Shown: piece after piece, positions 13,976 to 25,344 of the stretch
Layout of the letters: every line of letters starts with the position of its first letter
How positions within the stretch are numbered: the stretch's first letter is position 1
NCBI GenBank assembly: GCA_020746105.1
Contig: CM036617.1
Span: forward strand, 172,326,412 to 172,390,411
Origin: Trogon surrucura
Lineage: Eukaryota; Chordata; Aves; Trogoniformes; Trogonidae
Reading direction: 5' to 3'
Length of the DNA stretch: 64,000 bases
Program-made: the position numbers and the translations under genes
The notes under the pieces: model-generated
Told to the model about the DNA's origin: nothing
Databases searched by the model: none
The model's input: the letters and a program-made list of their open reading frames with translations, nothing else

Positions 13976-13994
13976 CATGAAGGGACAGGCGCGA

Positions 13995-14033
13995 GGGGGG
14001 GGGCGGTGCGAGCAGGGGGGCGGATACCCGGGC
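13995..14033 (+). other. G-rich tract with G-quadruplex potential
   Basis: A run of nine G (13995-14003), a run of six G (14015-14020) and further GGG groups follow within 40 bases, immediately downstream of the CCAAT and AT boxes. Four or more G-tracts of at least three can be drawn from this, so a G-quadruplex at the start of the transcript is plausible. Confidence 0.5.
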
Positions 14034-14215
14034 GGCGCGGGCGGACCGACACACGGACACAAGGGCGGACACACAGACACGGAGGGGCGCTCACGCAAGG
14101 AGGGGTAGAGGCATTGAGCTGCTCTAGGGTTGCCTTAAGTTCGGGCTCCAGTGGGCCCTACTGTTTGACACCGGAAAGGGACGTCAAAGCCAGGCAGCCG
14201 CACGACTTCCCCTGA

Positions 14216-14999
14216 GGGAGAGGGAAAAAAAACGCCAGAGCCCAGTGCTTCAGGCAGTGCTTTCTAAAGAACATGTTGAAGCAAAAAGTACTATGGAAAA
14301 AAAAAAATATTAATTGCAACCATGAGTGGCTGTGCAGACCATACCTTGTCCTCCCAGCTTTGCATTCTCAGGCCTTGAAAGAAAAAGAAGGACAGCCTGT
14401 GTGCGAAAAGGCCGGTGTGCCCCCCCAAAACCGGCACGTGCCAGTGGTGCGTGGCCTCTTGAACAAATTGACAGTAGAAAGGAAATACCAAATTGTTACC
14501 AGCACGGGCTAAATTCTGCATCTTTTAAAGTTGATTTTGTATATTGTTTTGGTTAGAGTCATGGGTAAGATTATCTCTGCAACTGATGTGCTGATACGTT
14601 GGCAGTCGCTACTGATTAGTGATAGATGTGTAGGTTCTGGAGAAAAAAGATCAGACATAAACTCTTAGGTTGTGTATTTTGGAGAGTTGGGTTATTCCAG
14701 ATAACTGGAGTTGCATTATTTTCCAGATTCTCACAGAGATCCAGAATCAATAGAATTCTATATCCCAGAATTGAGAAGGATTAGACGTGTGCTGAAGCAT
14801 TCAGTGAGGTACAGGGGTGAAGCACGGCCCCTAGTTTAGGAAAGGAAATGCTAAAGTATAGTAAGGAAAACTGTCCTTACATTTACATCAAGAGTTAAAA
14901 TAGTAAGAATGTCAGTATATTGTAGAAACGTCAATTAAAAACTGGTCTTGCCAAGCAAGTTTTTAAGACCGTTGTATATATAGAATGCAGAATAATCAG
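14216..14999. other. Sequence downstream of the CpG island, no gene recognised
   Basis: GC content falls sharply. Overlapping open frames at 14273-14556 exist on both strands (76-79 codons) without recognisable domains. If the island drives rightward transcription, this would be the first intron or exon 1 untranslated sequence. I found no clearly better interpretation. Confidence 0.45.
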
Positions 15000-15170
15000 A
15001 GAATCATAGAATGGTCTTGACTGGAAGGGACCTTAGAGATCATTTAATCCAAACTCCCTGTCATGGGCAGGGACGCCTCTCAACTAGATCAGGCAACACA
15101 TGGGGACCGAACAGGGATCAAACCCGTGACCTTTGGTGTTATCAGCACCATGCTCAAACCGAGTGAGCTA
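15000..15170 (-). mobile_element. tRNA-Ile-headed SINE with CR1 tail (TguSINE1-like)
   Basis: On the reverse strand the element starts with TAGCTC and reads through a recognisable tRNA-Ile: a D-arm with the A-box-like GGTTTGAGC; an anticodon arm with stem TGGTG/CACCA and loop CTGATAA (anticodon GAT); and a T-arm with the B-box GGTTTGATCC. It then passes into a CR1 3' end containing GTCCCTGCCCATGACAGGG and GATCTCTAAGGTCCCTTCCA and ends in ATTCTATGATTCT. The fusion of a tRNA-Ile-derived head to a CR1 tail is the known structure of the passerine SINE TguSINE1, which is thought to be mobilised by CR1 enzymes. This copy lacks the 5' half of the acceptor stem, so it is slightly 5'-truncated, and it is diverged. 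An AT dinucleotide run abuts its 5' end. Naming the exact family needs a library match; the tRNA-plus-CR1 architecture itself is clear. Confidence 0.85.
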
Positions 15171-15187
15171 ATATATATATATATATA
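15171..15187. repeat. AT dinucleotide repeat at the SINE 5' boundary
   Basis: An uninterrupted AT run abuts the tRNA-like end of the SINE. A shorter TATATATA stretch lies a little outside the other end (about 14975-14982), so insertion into an AT-rich target is possible. Confidence 0.85.
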
Positions 15188-18100
15188 GTATGTAAAGAAT
15201 TTAGATGTCTGTCTAAATATATAGGTACTTAACCACAAGTAAGCCCCATTATTTGGGGTTTTATGCATAATGGTAGATCGTAATAGCTTCTTTGGCTTTG
15301 TAGTGACCTGCTCACAAAAAATACAAGGAGTGGATGAAATGCAGACCTATCTAAGCAGTAAATCTGCAGTTTCCAAAATGACTAAATTTATCTGCAGGTC
15401 TTGTGCTGACCCTACAGCATAGGAATGGATTTCACTGCCTGTGTGCACCGAGATAGAGTTTTGGATACCTTGAGAAGAAAATCTTGCAAAGTAAGACAGA
15501 CTCTGCAAAATCGGTGAACATTCGTTTTGCAACGAGAAGTATTCTCTGACAAATCTTGCAGTATTGGAGCAGAAATTTGCCTGGCTGCTCCGTGTCATCA
15601 CCAGCCCTAAAGTGATGGTCAGCATCAGGCTGTTCAGAAATCCTTGTCCTCATTACTCAGTCCCCATAGATACTTTTCAGTTGCCAGTAGGACATACCAA
15701 ATTGGCAGCGAAACAAAAGAACAAAGTCTGCTGCGACAGTGTTTGGATGCCATTACAAAAAAGTGGCCTGTAGATTTAAAATCTGCCTGGAAAAAAAAAA
15801 AAAAAAAAGAGTTTATTCTGTCATTGCCAGAACATTGATATAGTCAGAAACATTATTTCAATGAAGTTTTTACATGCCATTGAACGTTTTCTCTGTGTTC
15901 ACGGGTTGTCAGTCTTATGTGCAGATTAAACTAAGTTCTCACAGAGGAAGTTCACGCAGCGTGAATTCCGTTAGTTTTGCTGATCCCATTATGCACCATA
16001 ATGTGAGAGTGAAGATTGCTCTGCATAAATATTCATCTAGCATCTTTCAAGTTTTTACTTTTCATTCTGCTGCTGCCTGACCCTGTCTGCCACTTTTCTC
16101 TGAATAATCATTACTGCTGAGCAACCCATTTGGGGAAAAATGCGTTTGCAAGACTAAAATACCCGAACAGCACTGGACTCGTGGATTGGCACTAGGACAA
16201 GTTGAAGCCAATTCCAGTGTATAACTGTGGACATTAAAATGATTTAACGTGCTATTTGGAATTGATGTGCATTTTTCTCTGCAAATGTCATGGCCCCGGT
16301 CTCACACAGAGGCCATACTGAATACTCAGGTGGCAGCGCCCCGATTTTCACTCTGACCACTCCAGATCCTGTTTTTCCTGTTTTAATTCCAGTAGGTTTT
16401 GTGTCAGTGATTTTTCAGTGCGGTTTCTATCGATCCCCAACCCAAAGGCTCTGCTTGTGCATTGAGGTGAACTGGAATTGGTGAAAATAACATAAACAAT
16501 GTGACATGTTTTTGTGGAGGCAAGGATTCAAATCAAGGGCTCCTTCCGTATGGAGTGAGTGAAAATGACTACACGTTAGCAGATTTAACACGATAAAATT
16601 GGATGCAATTCTCATGTGAATCCTCTACAAGTAGTCTTGGGATAGAATGTCCATTCTGCACAGTTGTTAATCTAGGCTCTAAAGGAAATTGCTATTGTTG
16701 TCTGTTCCCAGAGGTACTGCCTTGTGCTTCGGACGGTGTGTTTCCAGCACGTGAGAACAGACACAGATTTTGTAGGTGAGCCAAGGGGATTGCATCCCCA
16801 TCCCCCTCCAGCGGCACTGCAGTGTGTGGAGTGTACCTAAGTGAGCATGTGATGGCTGTGGGAAGAGTGTGTGGGAGTTTGCCCCTCCTTCCCCAGTTAT
16901 GCAGCTGAGTTCCCTACATTTGGGAAAATCACAGCTGTCATCCCTGAAATGTAAGGAATGACCATCCCTGGGAAAATCATTGTCCACGTTATGGGGCCTC
17001 ACATCCATGTTTCCACACTGTGACTTCAGGGAGAGGAGCAAGGTAAGTTTTTCAGTGGCTCAGACTTGTAGTCACATCTCACTAACACAAAGCTCTGCTA
17101 TGGAGGAGAACCCACCCCGCTGCCCAAAGCAAGCAGCTGCCTGAGAAAGGCAAGAGGTACTGCAGGGATACATCCCTGTGGTGGGAGTGTGACGAACTGC
17201 TTCACAGGCTGCGCTGCAGACCTTCCCGAAGCTTTCCTTGGGCAAAGCGTCGGAGAGCACAGCCTGTTCTCCCATGCAGTGCTTTAAGACAAGCTGGCAA
17301 AGGGAGACAGACTTTTCTACTTATTTTGCCAGGTATTATCACAACACCTTTTTTCTTTCCCTTTTTTTTCATCCAGACTTCCCATAGACACCACTTACAT
17401 AATTTCCCTGCTTATCAGCTTGACATCTTAATCACAGAAACTGCACCAGCAGGGAAAAGCTGCTTGATAGCAAGCGTCAGTGCCACAACAGGTACAAAAG
17501 AGTAATCATATTACTCAAAGAAGACCAAAGTGGTGAAAATATCCTCTCCTTGAAATTCAGGTTTAAACTGGACATATCTCCATGCTGACTGAAGTCAATG
17601 AAATCTCTTTCCAGCTAGACAGCTTTGATCCAGTCATCCAGCAATAAAAACAACCAACACAAGCGGTGCAGAGTAGAAGCATTCATGCGATGAAGACTGT
17701 ATGATTCAGAAAGTTCTGTTGCTTCCTGACTTTGGGCAAGCTGCTTGGCCCCAGTCCTGCACCACCGTACCTGCCTGTGCACTTACGTGGAGACTGACAG
17801 AAGCGTGGACATCAAAGAACTGGGCCAGGCCGTGACAGAAGACCAGGCTCTAAAGAGCTACTATGTTCATGATGATGCCCTAGTCTGGTTTAGTGGGATG
17901 TTAGAATGGCAATCATTTTCCCATTAACAGTAGCATAATCCCATTTTTAATATGTACTTCATATCCACATGCCTTAAAATAGATCTTGTCTCTGTGTTTA
18001 ATGATGACTGATGCTGACATTAATATCATACAATGCCTTGTGCCTTTTTCTAAAAGAAAATTGTCATGTAAAAGACCCTTGTTCTTCTAATTAAGATCAA

Positions 18101-21100
18101 ATCATTTGCAGAGTACATTATATTTTAGACCTGTCACATCAGAGCATATACATCACATTGACTTATGTGTGGTGCGGTCAATCAGCCGTGTGAGTGAAGG
18201 ATTATGCATGGGCTTTCTTGATGCTTTGGGGCTTGAGCTCTGCGAGCAGTAGATCACAGATGCTTTCTGTCATGTATTAATAGCCAGCTCAGCATGAGGA
18301 CTGGAAGCCCAGATCTCCCATAAATGCTAAAAACGTTTCACCTCCAGGACTCAGAATGCATAACTTAATGCGCCAGCGAAACACTCTGGAAGCTGCTTTT
18401 CTTTTTTCTCCGAGCCACTTTTAAAAAGACTTCAAGTTCGGAGAAGCATTAATGTGTCATAAAATTTTTAAGCTAATGTGACACTCTGTGATGGTTTTGT
18501 TTTTTCCATAGAGGCACAGCAACTATATTCACAGGCAAAAACATGTCGTTTCAGTCGCCTAAGGACAAAGTCACCTATTTGGTGTTACTGGTTGAGCAAT
18601 AAGAGATGAGTAAACCTGACCTACCCTTAATTACAGCATTTGTTGCACAAACCTGCGGTGATTTACCTTTAAAATCTCAGTGGGGTGAAATTGGTTCCTC
18701 TAATGGAGGTCCTTGGTGCACTAACAAGCCAGTGGCTCCTAGCCCTGAGACACTGCAGCTCCCCATGAGACCTTATTAACGGCCACAACTTAGGCCTTGG
18801 AAGAAAAGAGGGATTACAGGGTGAGGATTCTTTTTTGCAGTTGTTGGTGCAGGTTTAGGAGGGGGTTAATATTTGAATTTGGTTCTGACCAAACAGGATG
18901 CCTTTTCAGCATTGTCTTGCAGAATATCCCTACCTATGTGCAACCTCAAATGCTGGAAGTGTTACTGATAAGCGTTTATCAGAAGAAGAGATTGATCTTT
19001 TGGGAGTGTTCATTTTAGTACTAGATGTAGAAGCTAATTTCCTCTGCTCTGTGCTACATCTGAAGCAGTTCTTTGATGTGGAAGGGACATCCCCTGAGGA
19101 AATCCAGAAATCCACATTCAGTCCCCATCCCTGATACACAGCCAACAGATCTGGCTACCTCAGCCAGTCTGGTCAGCTTCTTGCTCTCCCTGTTTGTGAG
19201 AGTGTGGTAACATGCTCTGCGTGTTACATGGGAATGCGTTCGATACCATTTACGGTACAATCACAGCAGTGGAACAGTGTAAAGATGGGAACCGATCAAA
19301 TCCTTTTCCAGCCACTGCTCACGTCGAAGGGCCAACTAACCTGCCCTTAATGTCAGTTCTTACCCAAATTAATGAGTCTGGGTTATTGACACCCCTAGCC
19401 ACAGGTCTGAGGTCATATTCCAGGCCCATTTCTCCATCCAGCAGTGTCTGGAGTCCTTTGCTTCTTTGGTGCCGCTGCCAGTTTAGAGCCATCTGTAATG
19501 GTCCTTCAAACCTTGGGCCTATTCCTGTTTTGAGTGGTGGGGTATCCTCTCTATTCTCCTTCATTTGAGGAATGCAGAATCAGATTCTGCCTTGGGACCT
19601 GATGTGACTCCTCCCTTTCTTTCTTGCTAATACTTCTTTTAACCGGAGAACAGTTAACCTGCCTTGCCTCTCTCCCTGCTTCCTTATTGCTTTGATGCAT
19701 CCTTTTTTGAACTGAGTAGGAAGTCATCAGGTCTCTATATATATCCTTCCTCCATCTGAATGTGGCTTTAGGCAGAAGCAGGTAACATAGCCCAGTGCAG
19801 GCTAGAGAAATTGTGCTGTGCCACATGGCAGAAAAGCAAGGTAACATCTGAGGTGAAGCCCAAATCCACCGCTGTCGCCAGTGGTACCGTAGATCTGGCA
19901 AGCTCCGTGGTGTGTGCTGTCTCCTGGTCCCTTCCTTCCCCAAAACATCAGCTTTTAGCTGCTGCTATGGGCACAGTCATTGGACTTGCTTTTCATTCTT
20001 GCTGCTCTTCCAGGTCAATAGATCCCATGTTCTTCCAGCACTCTGAAAAAATAAATGGTCTCCCAGAGCTGCGTCATCTCCTTGTTTTTCCTTCAGCATC
20101 ATCGAGTCAACAAACACTGAAACAGTTCTCATTGATATAGTTTCTTTTTTTTAAGGTTTCAAGTTTTTTTTTTGTTTCTACTTTCGGTTGGGCTAGGATT
20201 ATGCACTATGGTGACTAATTAGTTCAGGCCCTATTATGTTGCTTTGTAGGTGTTTAGCCGAGAATTAGAACAACACTTATGTAAATGCAGTCTCCTTTTC
20301 TGTGACTTTCAGTAACATTTTTGCTGTGAAGTGACATTTACCTCTCAGAAGGAAGCAGACTGTTTTAAGAATGATTATACTAAAAGTGAAAGAAATGCAA
20401 CTGCAAAAAATGTTCAAGAAGTCAAATATTTCCTGACCATTCTTGGTATGTGGAAGTGTTTGCACAGTCTTAGTTAATGACTGGACAATTAATAACTGCA
20501 TCAGTTGCTCCAAGAGAAGGCACAGTTAAATGCTCATTGCACATCATTCACCCTTGAGTCCAGGTAACCTTTTATGATATTTTTGAAGACATGACTACTG
20601 AGACTTCTTTTCATTCTCCCTCTAATTACGTCTACTTGTGTCTTGCCTTATGTTAGAGCTGAAGTGCTGGAAGAGATTGCTTTTGTGCCCTTTGGATTTT
20701 TAGCTAGATCGTCTCCCTTCCTAGTATGACTTGGAGAAAGCTTCACTTGGTCCCTAATTTATTGTAGCCATGTGAGACGTACCTCAGGGCATTACTGGAG
20801 CTCAGAAGTTTGCTATCACAGGATGGGGGATGGAGCAGAATAGATATTTATAACAAAATACAGAGAAAAAGCAGAGATCAGTCAAATGAACAATGCACCT
20901 TCTGCCCTAGCAAATAGGACACTGAGGTGTAAAAGGATTTGAAGTCCATTTTTTTGTACAAATGAATACACTAGTAAGAGACAGGATTTGAGGCATTAAT
21001 ACTTCTCTTAGTATCTTTATAATTTGGAAAATGTCTGGTGTTCCAAAGTGACAGGATCTCTCACATATCTCATATATGATTTTCATAAATTCATCCTATT

Positions 21101-22610
21101 CACAGTTTTTAAAAGTGTAGTAAGGAGAAATAGCTCAGAATGTTGTGTTAAACAGCAGAAGCAGTCTGAAATTCATGGAATGAGAGATCACCTTAAGCTG
21201 TTGCTTTGAAGTTTCATCAGAGTTTTCCAGCTCATTTCCTACTGATGGAAAACTTGCCAACTCCCAGCAGAGATAAAAATTATTTGGCCCTCTGAAATCC
21301 AAACACTTGGAGATTATCAGCAGATCAAAGGCGCAAGAGTCAAGCTGTATGTTAAATACAATTTACATAAAATTCATATATATATATATGTATCACTGCC
21401 TGTGTATTTCTAGCTAATTAATTATTCAGGTAGCTCTAAGCAGGATGTGGAAAAATGTGCCAGCAAAATCTATAGAGTGAAAAGCAAATTTCAGATGATT
21501 GCTTGCATTCAAAATATTTTGGCCTGACCCTACCAGATTTTTTTTTTGTTCCTTTGGAAACCTTTAATGATTCTCAAGTTCCTCTGTCAACTTTTTGCTG
21601 TTGTTATTATTGTTAGAGGATTTATTGAGTCCAAAGTGTCTCTTACATTTTATTTTATTACACAAGCACATCTGGGTGGTTTATCTTTCATTAGATCATG
21701 GTTATTTGTAAAGGGTACTTTGCACAGAAACAACAACTAAAACTGGGATTCTTATTAACACAAGTGTTTGAACTGATAACAGACCCTGAAAGCTTTGCTT
21801 CTTTTTCCTTTATTAATTTCCTCCTGTGGGAGGTAGAAATGAGCCTTTTGGTGCAGAAGTGTTTGTCTCATGCTGTCCCTCCTGCCATGCTTGGCCAGCG
21901 GCCTCGTCACCAGTGGGTCTCTGTGTGAGCCCCCCCGGAGTCTGGGTGGTGGGGACGAGGGAGGAGGTGGCACAGGCTGCCTCTGGTCCCCGCGGTCTGA
22001 CCAGACCCCACATGACAAAGCAGGCACTGGTAGCTCTTCTTGCTTCAGCCCATAGACCTGCCTCAGACATTGCACGTTGGGTAACGTTAAGCAGTGAAAC
22101 GTTGAGCAACTTTTACCAGACAAAAGCCTGTGATGTGGCATGAGTTGGGATCAAGAACCTGGGGCTGCTCCTCCTACCCACTGCAGCAGAGTACTTGTCC
22201 TCTGCTGGGTGTGACACTCCTCACCCCTCGTGGAAGTGGCATTTGCAGAAGTCTTTGATGGAGCCAAACATCCCACCCACATATTTCAGCTCTGGGAAGG
22301 GCTTTAGCAGAGTATGCTGGGGGGTCCAGGTACACATCTGCTACAGAGGCAGAAAAGACACTGACTTTAACACTGCATTTTCATGTCCTGGACTGGGAGG
22401 TTTTGTTTTCAACAAACTAGTGGGAAAAATCACATGCTACACCTTTCTAAGCTGCCACAAAATAGAATTGTCTTTGTTCAGCCCAAGCACAGAGCTTGCA
22501 GCTAGTTTCACAGTATCCCAGATGTTCATCTCTGGGATGGTGTTGGGAGCATGTGTAAAGAGACAGAAATAAAATGGATTGGAGCAGAAACCAAAAGTAA
22601 TCCTACTTGA
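15188..22610. other. Non-coding stretch
   Basis: About 7.4 kb without a recognised gene. It includes a poly-A run (15791-15808), an AT repeat (21376-21389) and a GC-richer patch (21880-22060) with open frames on both strands that I judge to be chance. The 130-codon reverse frame at 19551-19943 and the 118-codon forward frame at 19212-19568 have no recognisable domain. The segment 17930-18560 has even base composition and homeobox-like and AT-rich motifs, which is why it is raised separately as a possible conserved element. Confidence 0.5.
15791..15808 (+). repeat. Poly-A tract
   Basis: Eighteen consecutive A. No retroelement body is recognisable upstream. Confidence 0.9.
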
Positions 22611-22621
22611 GGTGAAAAGTC

Positions 22622-25249
22622 TTGAGGTGGTGTGTTCTCTTTAGGAAAGACAGGTTGATGAGGCGAGGTGGGGGAGTTGCTCTGTACGTGAGAGAGCAAC
22701 TGGAGTGTATTCAGATCCATCGAGCAGCAGATGAGGAGCAAGTAGAGAGTTTATGGGTGAGAATTAAGGGGCAGGCTAGCTTAGGTGACACTGTGGTGGG
22801 TGTCTACTATAGACCACCTGATCAGGAGGTGGAAGTTGATGAGGCCTTTTACAGGCAGATGACAGCAGCCTCTCAGTCCCAGGCCCTGGTTCTCATGGGG
22901 GATTTCAACTACCCAGACGTTTGCTGGAAGTCCCACACAGCCAGCCATCCTCAGTCCAGGAGGTTCCTCCAGTGCATCGATGATAACTTTTTGATGCAAA
23001 TGGTAGATGAGCCTACCAGGAGAGGAGCGCTGCTGGACCTTGTGTTCACCAACAAGGAAGGTCTGGTTGAAGCAGTGAAGGTTGAGGGCAACCTTGGCTG
23101 CAGCGACCATGAGATGGTGGAGTTCAGGATCCTGTGCGGTAAAAACAGAATAGCAAGCAGGATCGCAACTCTGGACTTCAGAAGGGCCAACTTTGGCCTC
23201 TTCAAGCAATTACTGGGGGATACCCCTTGGGACAGAGAGCTGAAAGGTAAAGGGGCCCAGGACAGTTGGTTGGCATTCAAAGACCACTTCTTTGAAGCTC
23301 AGGATCAGTGCATCCCATCAGGTAGGAAATCAAGAAAGAGATCCAGGAGACCTGCTTGGTTAACCAGGGATCTGCTGGGCAGACTCAGGTGGAAGGGGAG
23401 GGTGTTTAAATTGTGGAAGGAAGGGCTGACCACTTGGGTGGAGTACAGGGCAGCTGTCAGGGAGTGCAGGGAGGCAATCAGAAAAGCTAAGGCCTCCTTG
23501 GAGTTAAAACTTGCAAGGGAGGTCAAAGACAACAGAAAGGGCTTCTTCAAATACATTGCTGACAAAACTAACACTAGAGGCAATGTAGGCCCTCTGTTGA
23601 ATGAGGTGGGTGCCCTGGAGACAGAGGACAGAAAGAAGGCAGAGTTGCTGAATGCCTTCTTTGCCTCTGTCTACACTGTTGGAGACCGTCCTCAGGAGCC
23701 TCAGTCCCCTAAGGCCCCAGAGGAAGTCATGACAAAGGAGGAGTCTGCCCTGATTGATGAGGAGTGGGTCAAGGATCAGTTTGAACACTTGGACATTCAT
23801 AAATCCATGGGCCCTGATGGGATGCACCCACGGGTGCTGAGGGAGCTGGCGGGAGTCATTGCTAGGCCACTCTCCATCATCTTTGGTAAGTCGTGGGTAA
23901 CAGGTGAGGTGCCTGAAGACTGGAGGAAAGCGAATGTCACTCCAGTCTATAAGAAGGGCAGGAAGGATGACCCGATTAACTACAGACCGGTCAGCCTCAC
24001 CTCCATCCCTGGAAAGGTGATGGAACATCTTATCCTTGACACTGTCTCTAGGCATATCAAGGATAAGAAGGTTATTAGGAGCAGTCAGCATGGCTTTGCC
24101 AAGGGGAAGTCATGTTTGACCAACCTGATAGCCTTTTACGAAGACATAACCAGGTGGATGGATGGTGGCCATGCAGTGGACGTGGTCTACCTGGACATCA
24201 GCAAGGCCTTTGACACCGTCTCCCACAGCATCCTCATAGGTAAACTGAGGAAGTGTGGTCTGGACGACCAAGTAGTGAGGTGGGTCGAGAACTGGTTGAA
24301 GGGAAGAAGCCAGAGGGTTGTGGTCAATGGGGCCGAGTCTGGCTGGATGCCTGTGTCTAGTGGGGTCCCTCAGGGGTCAGTGCTTGGGCCGGTGCTGTTT
24401 AATATATTCATCAATGATCTGGATGAGGGATTAGAGAATGTTGTCAGCAAGTTTGCTGATGATACGAAGTTGGGGGGAGTGGTTGACACACCAGAAGGCT
24501 GTGCAGCCATTCAGAGAGACCTGGACAGGCTGGAGGGCTGGGCGGGGAGAAATCTTATGAAGTTTAATAAGGGCAAGTGTAGAGTTTTGCACTTGGGAAA
24601 AAATAACCCCATGTGCCAATATAGGTTGGGGACTGCCCTGCTGGAGAGCAGTGCAGGGGAAAGGGACCTGGGGGTTCTAGTGGACAGCAGGATGACCATG
24701 AGCCAGCAGTGTGCCCTCGTGGCCAAGAAGGCCAATGGCATCCTGGGGTGTATTAGAAGGGGAGTAGCAAGTAGGTCAAGAGAGGTCCTCCTGCCCCTCT
24801 ACTCTGCCCTGGTGAGGCCGCATCTGGAATATTGTGTCCAGTTCTGGGCCCCTCAGTTCAAGAAGGACAGGGAGCTGCTTGAGAGAGTCCAGCGTAGAGC
24901 CACAAAGATGGTGAAGGGAGTGGAGCATCTCCCTTATGAGGAAAGGCTGAAGGAGCTGGATCTCTTTAGCTTGGAGAAGAGGAGGCTGAGGGGTGACCTC
25001 ATTAATGTTTATAAATATGTCAAGGGGGAATGTCAGGAGGATGGAGCCAGGCTCTTTTCAGCGGCGTCCACTGACAGGACAAGGGGCAATGGGTGGAAGC
25101 TGGAACACAGGAGGTTCCAGAAAAATACGAGGAAAAACTTTTTCACTGTGAGGGTGACCGAGCACTGGAACAGGCTGCCTAGGGAGGTTGTGGAATCTCC
25201 ATCTCTTGAGACATCCCGCCTGGACGCGTTCCTGTGCGCTCTAGTGTAG
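22622..25249 (+). CDS. CR1 ORF2 protein, partial endonuclease plus reverse transcriptase
   Basis: This open frame of 875 codons has no interruption. In an intact CR1 the protein nicks genomic DNA (AP-type endonuclease) and copies the element's RNA at the nick (target-primed reverse transcription). Visible endonuclease residues are GVYYRPP (about residue 60), MGDFNYPD (about 92) and SDHEMVEF (about 161). The N-terminal part with the first catalytic Asn and Glu is missing. The reverse transcriptase shows [13 protein letters not shown] (about 523), [19 protein letters not shown] (about 582) and the catalytic FADD (about 611), followed by the CR1 C-terminal region with [17 protein letters not shown] and [21 protein letters not shown]. 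The first ATG lies at the truncation edge and is not the natural start. The reverse-transcriptase core looks intact, but without a complete endonuclease, ORF1 or a promoter this copy cannot be autonomous. Several reverse-strand frames in this interval are shadows. Confidence 0.93.
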   Translation: MRWCVLFRKDRLMRRGGGVALYVREQLECIQIHRAADEEQVESLWVRIKGQASLGDTVVGVYYRPPDQEVEVDEAFYRQMTAASQSQALVLMGDFNYPDVCWKSHTASHPQSRRFLQCIDDNFLMQMVDEPTRRGALLDLVFTNKEGLVEAVKVEGNLGCSDHEMVEFRILCGKNRIASRIATLDFRRANFGLFKQLLGDTPWDRELKGKGAQDSWLAFKDHFFEAQDQCIPSGRKSRKRSRRPAWLTRDLLGRLRWKGRVFKLWKEGLTTWVEYRAAVRECREAIRKAKASLELKLAREVKDNRKGFFKYIADKTNTRGNVGPLLNEVGALETEDRKKAELLNAFFASVYTVGDRPQEPQSPKAPEEVMTKEESALIDEEWVKDQFEHLDIHKSMGPDGMHPRVLRELAGVIARPLSIIFGKSWVTGEVPEDWRKANVTPVYKKGRKDDPINYRPVSLTSIPGKVMEHLILDTVSRHIKDKKVIRSSQHGFAKGKSCLTNLIAFYEDITRWMDGGHAVDVVYLDISKAFDTVSHSILIGKLRKCGLDDQVVRWVENWLKGRSQRVVVNGAESGWMPVSSGVPQGSVLGPVLFNIFINDLDEGLENVVSKFADDTKLGGVVDTPEGCAAIQRDLDRLEGWAGRNLMKFNKGKCRVLHLGKNNPMCQYRLGTALLESSAGERDLGVLVDSRMTMSQQCALVAKKANGILGCIRRGVASRSREVLLPLYSALVRPHLEYCVQFWAPQFKKDRELLERVQRRATKMVKGVEHLPYEERLKELDLFSLEKRRLRGDLINVYKYVKGECQEDGARLFSAASTDRTRGNGWKLEHRRFQKNTRKNFFTVRVTEHWNRLPREVVESPSLETSRLDAFLCALV

Positions 25250-25312
25250 GTGATCCTGCTCCAGCAGGGGGGTTGGACTAGATGATCTTTGAGGTCCCTT
25301 CCAACCTTTAAC

Positions 25313-25344
25313 ATTCTGTGATTCTGTGATTCTGTGATTCTGTG
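25313..25344 (+). repeat. CR1 3' terminal microsatellite (ATTCTGTG x4)
   Basis: Four perfect 8-bp units at the 3' end of the CR1. The unit and position are diagnostic of CR1, where the repeat serves as the recognition end for reverse transcription. Confidence 0.95.

Larger units (their letters stand above)
13318..14215. promoter_or_regulatory. CpG island, probable promoter of an unidentified gene
   Basis: Roughly 900 bases of strongly GC-rich, CpG-dense sequence in an otherwise AT-rich window, with long runs of CCG/CGG and GC-box-like strings. In birds such islands nearly always mark transcription start regions. Near its right part a perfect NF-Y (CCAAT) box is followed about 30 bases later by an AT-rich MEF2/TATA-like box. 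This order suggests rightward transcription starting around 13990-14050, but both element types can work in either orientation. No convincing first-exon coding sequence follows: the small ATG frame just after the AT box would begin upstream of the inferred start site. Several open frames up to 219 codons (for example 13321-13980) run through the island on both strands; they are proline, arginine and alanine rich and are expected from GC-rich DNA without stop codons. The gene could have its next exon outside the window, or the transcript could be non-coding. Confidence 0.75.
22620..25344 (+). mobile_element. Long, 5'-truncated CR1 LINE with open ORF2
   Basis: A non-LTR retrotransposon of the CR1 clade. 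The body starts inside the endonuclease domain (the LFRKDR...[10 protein letters not shown] region) and runs through the entire reverse transcriptase to the 3' UTR (about 25250-25312). It ends in exactly four copies of the 8-bp ATTCTGTG unit (25313-25344). The 5' UTR, ORF1 and the first roughly 100 or more residues of ORF2 are missing, which is normal 5' truncation by incomplete reverse transcription. Its ORF2 and 3' UTR differ from the other three recognisable copies in the window, indicating a separate CR1 subfamily. No flanking direct repeat is obvious. The continuous reading frame suggests it is the youngest CR1 insertion here. Confidence 0.95.

Noticed and set aside
13321-13980. Long open frames (up to 219 codons) across the CpG island on both strands
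   Set aside because: GC-rich DNA has few stop codons. The peptides are low-complexity Pro/Arg/Ala with no domain, and frames are open on both strands at once.
15101-15170. Functional tRNA-Ile gene on the reverse strand
   Set aside because: The 5' acceptor-stem half is missing and the 3' side runs into a CR1 tail, so it is the head of a SINE, not a tRNA gene.
19551-19943. 130-codon reverse frame
   Set aside because: Composition is mixed and no motif or splice-site pattern is visible; I found nothing to support a gene.
22781-24091. Reverse-strand frames of up to 195 codons within the long CR1
   Set aside because: They are antisense shadows of the CR1 ORF2, without any recognisable domain.
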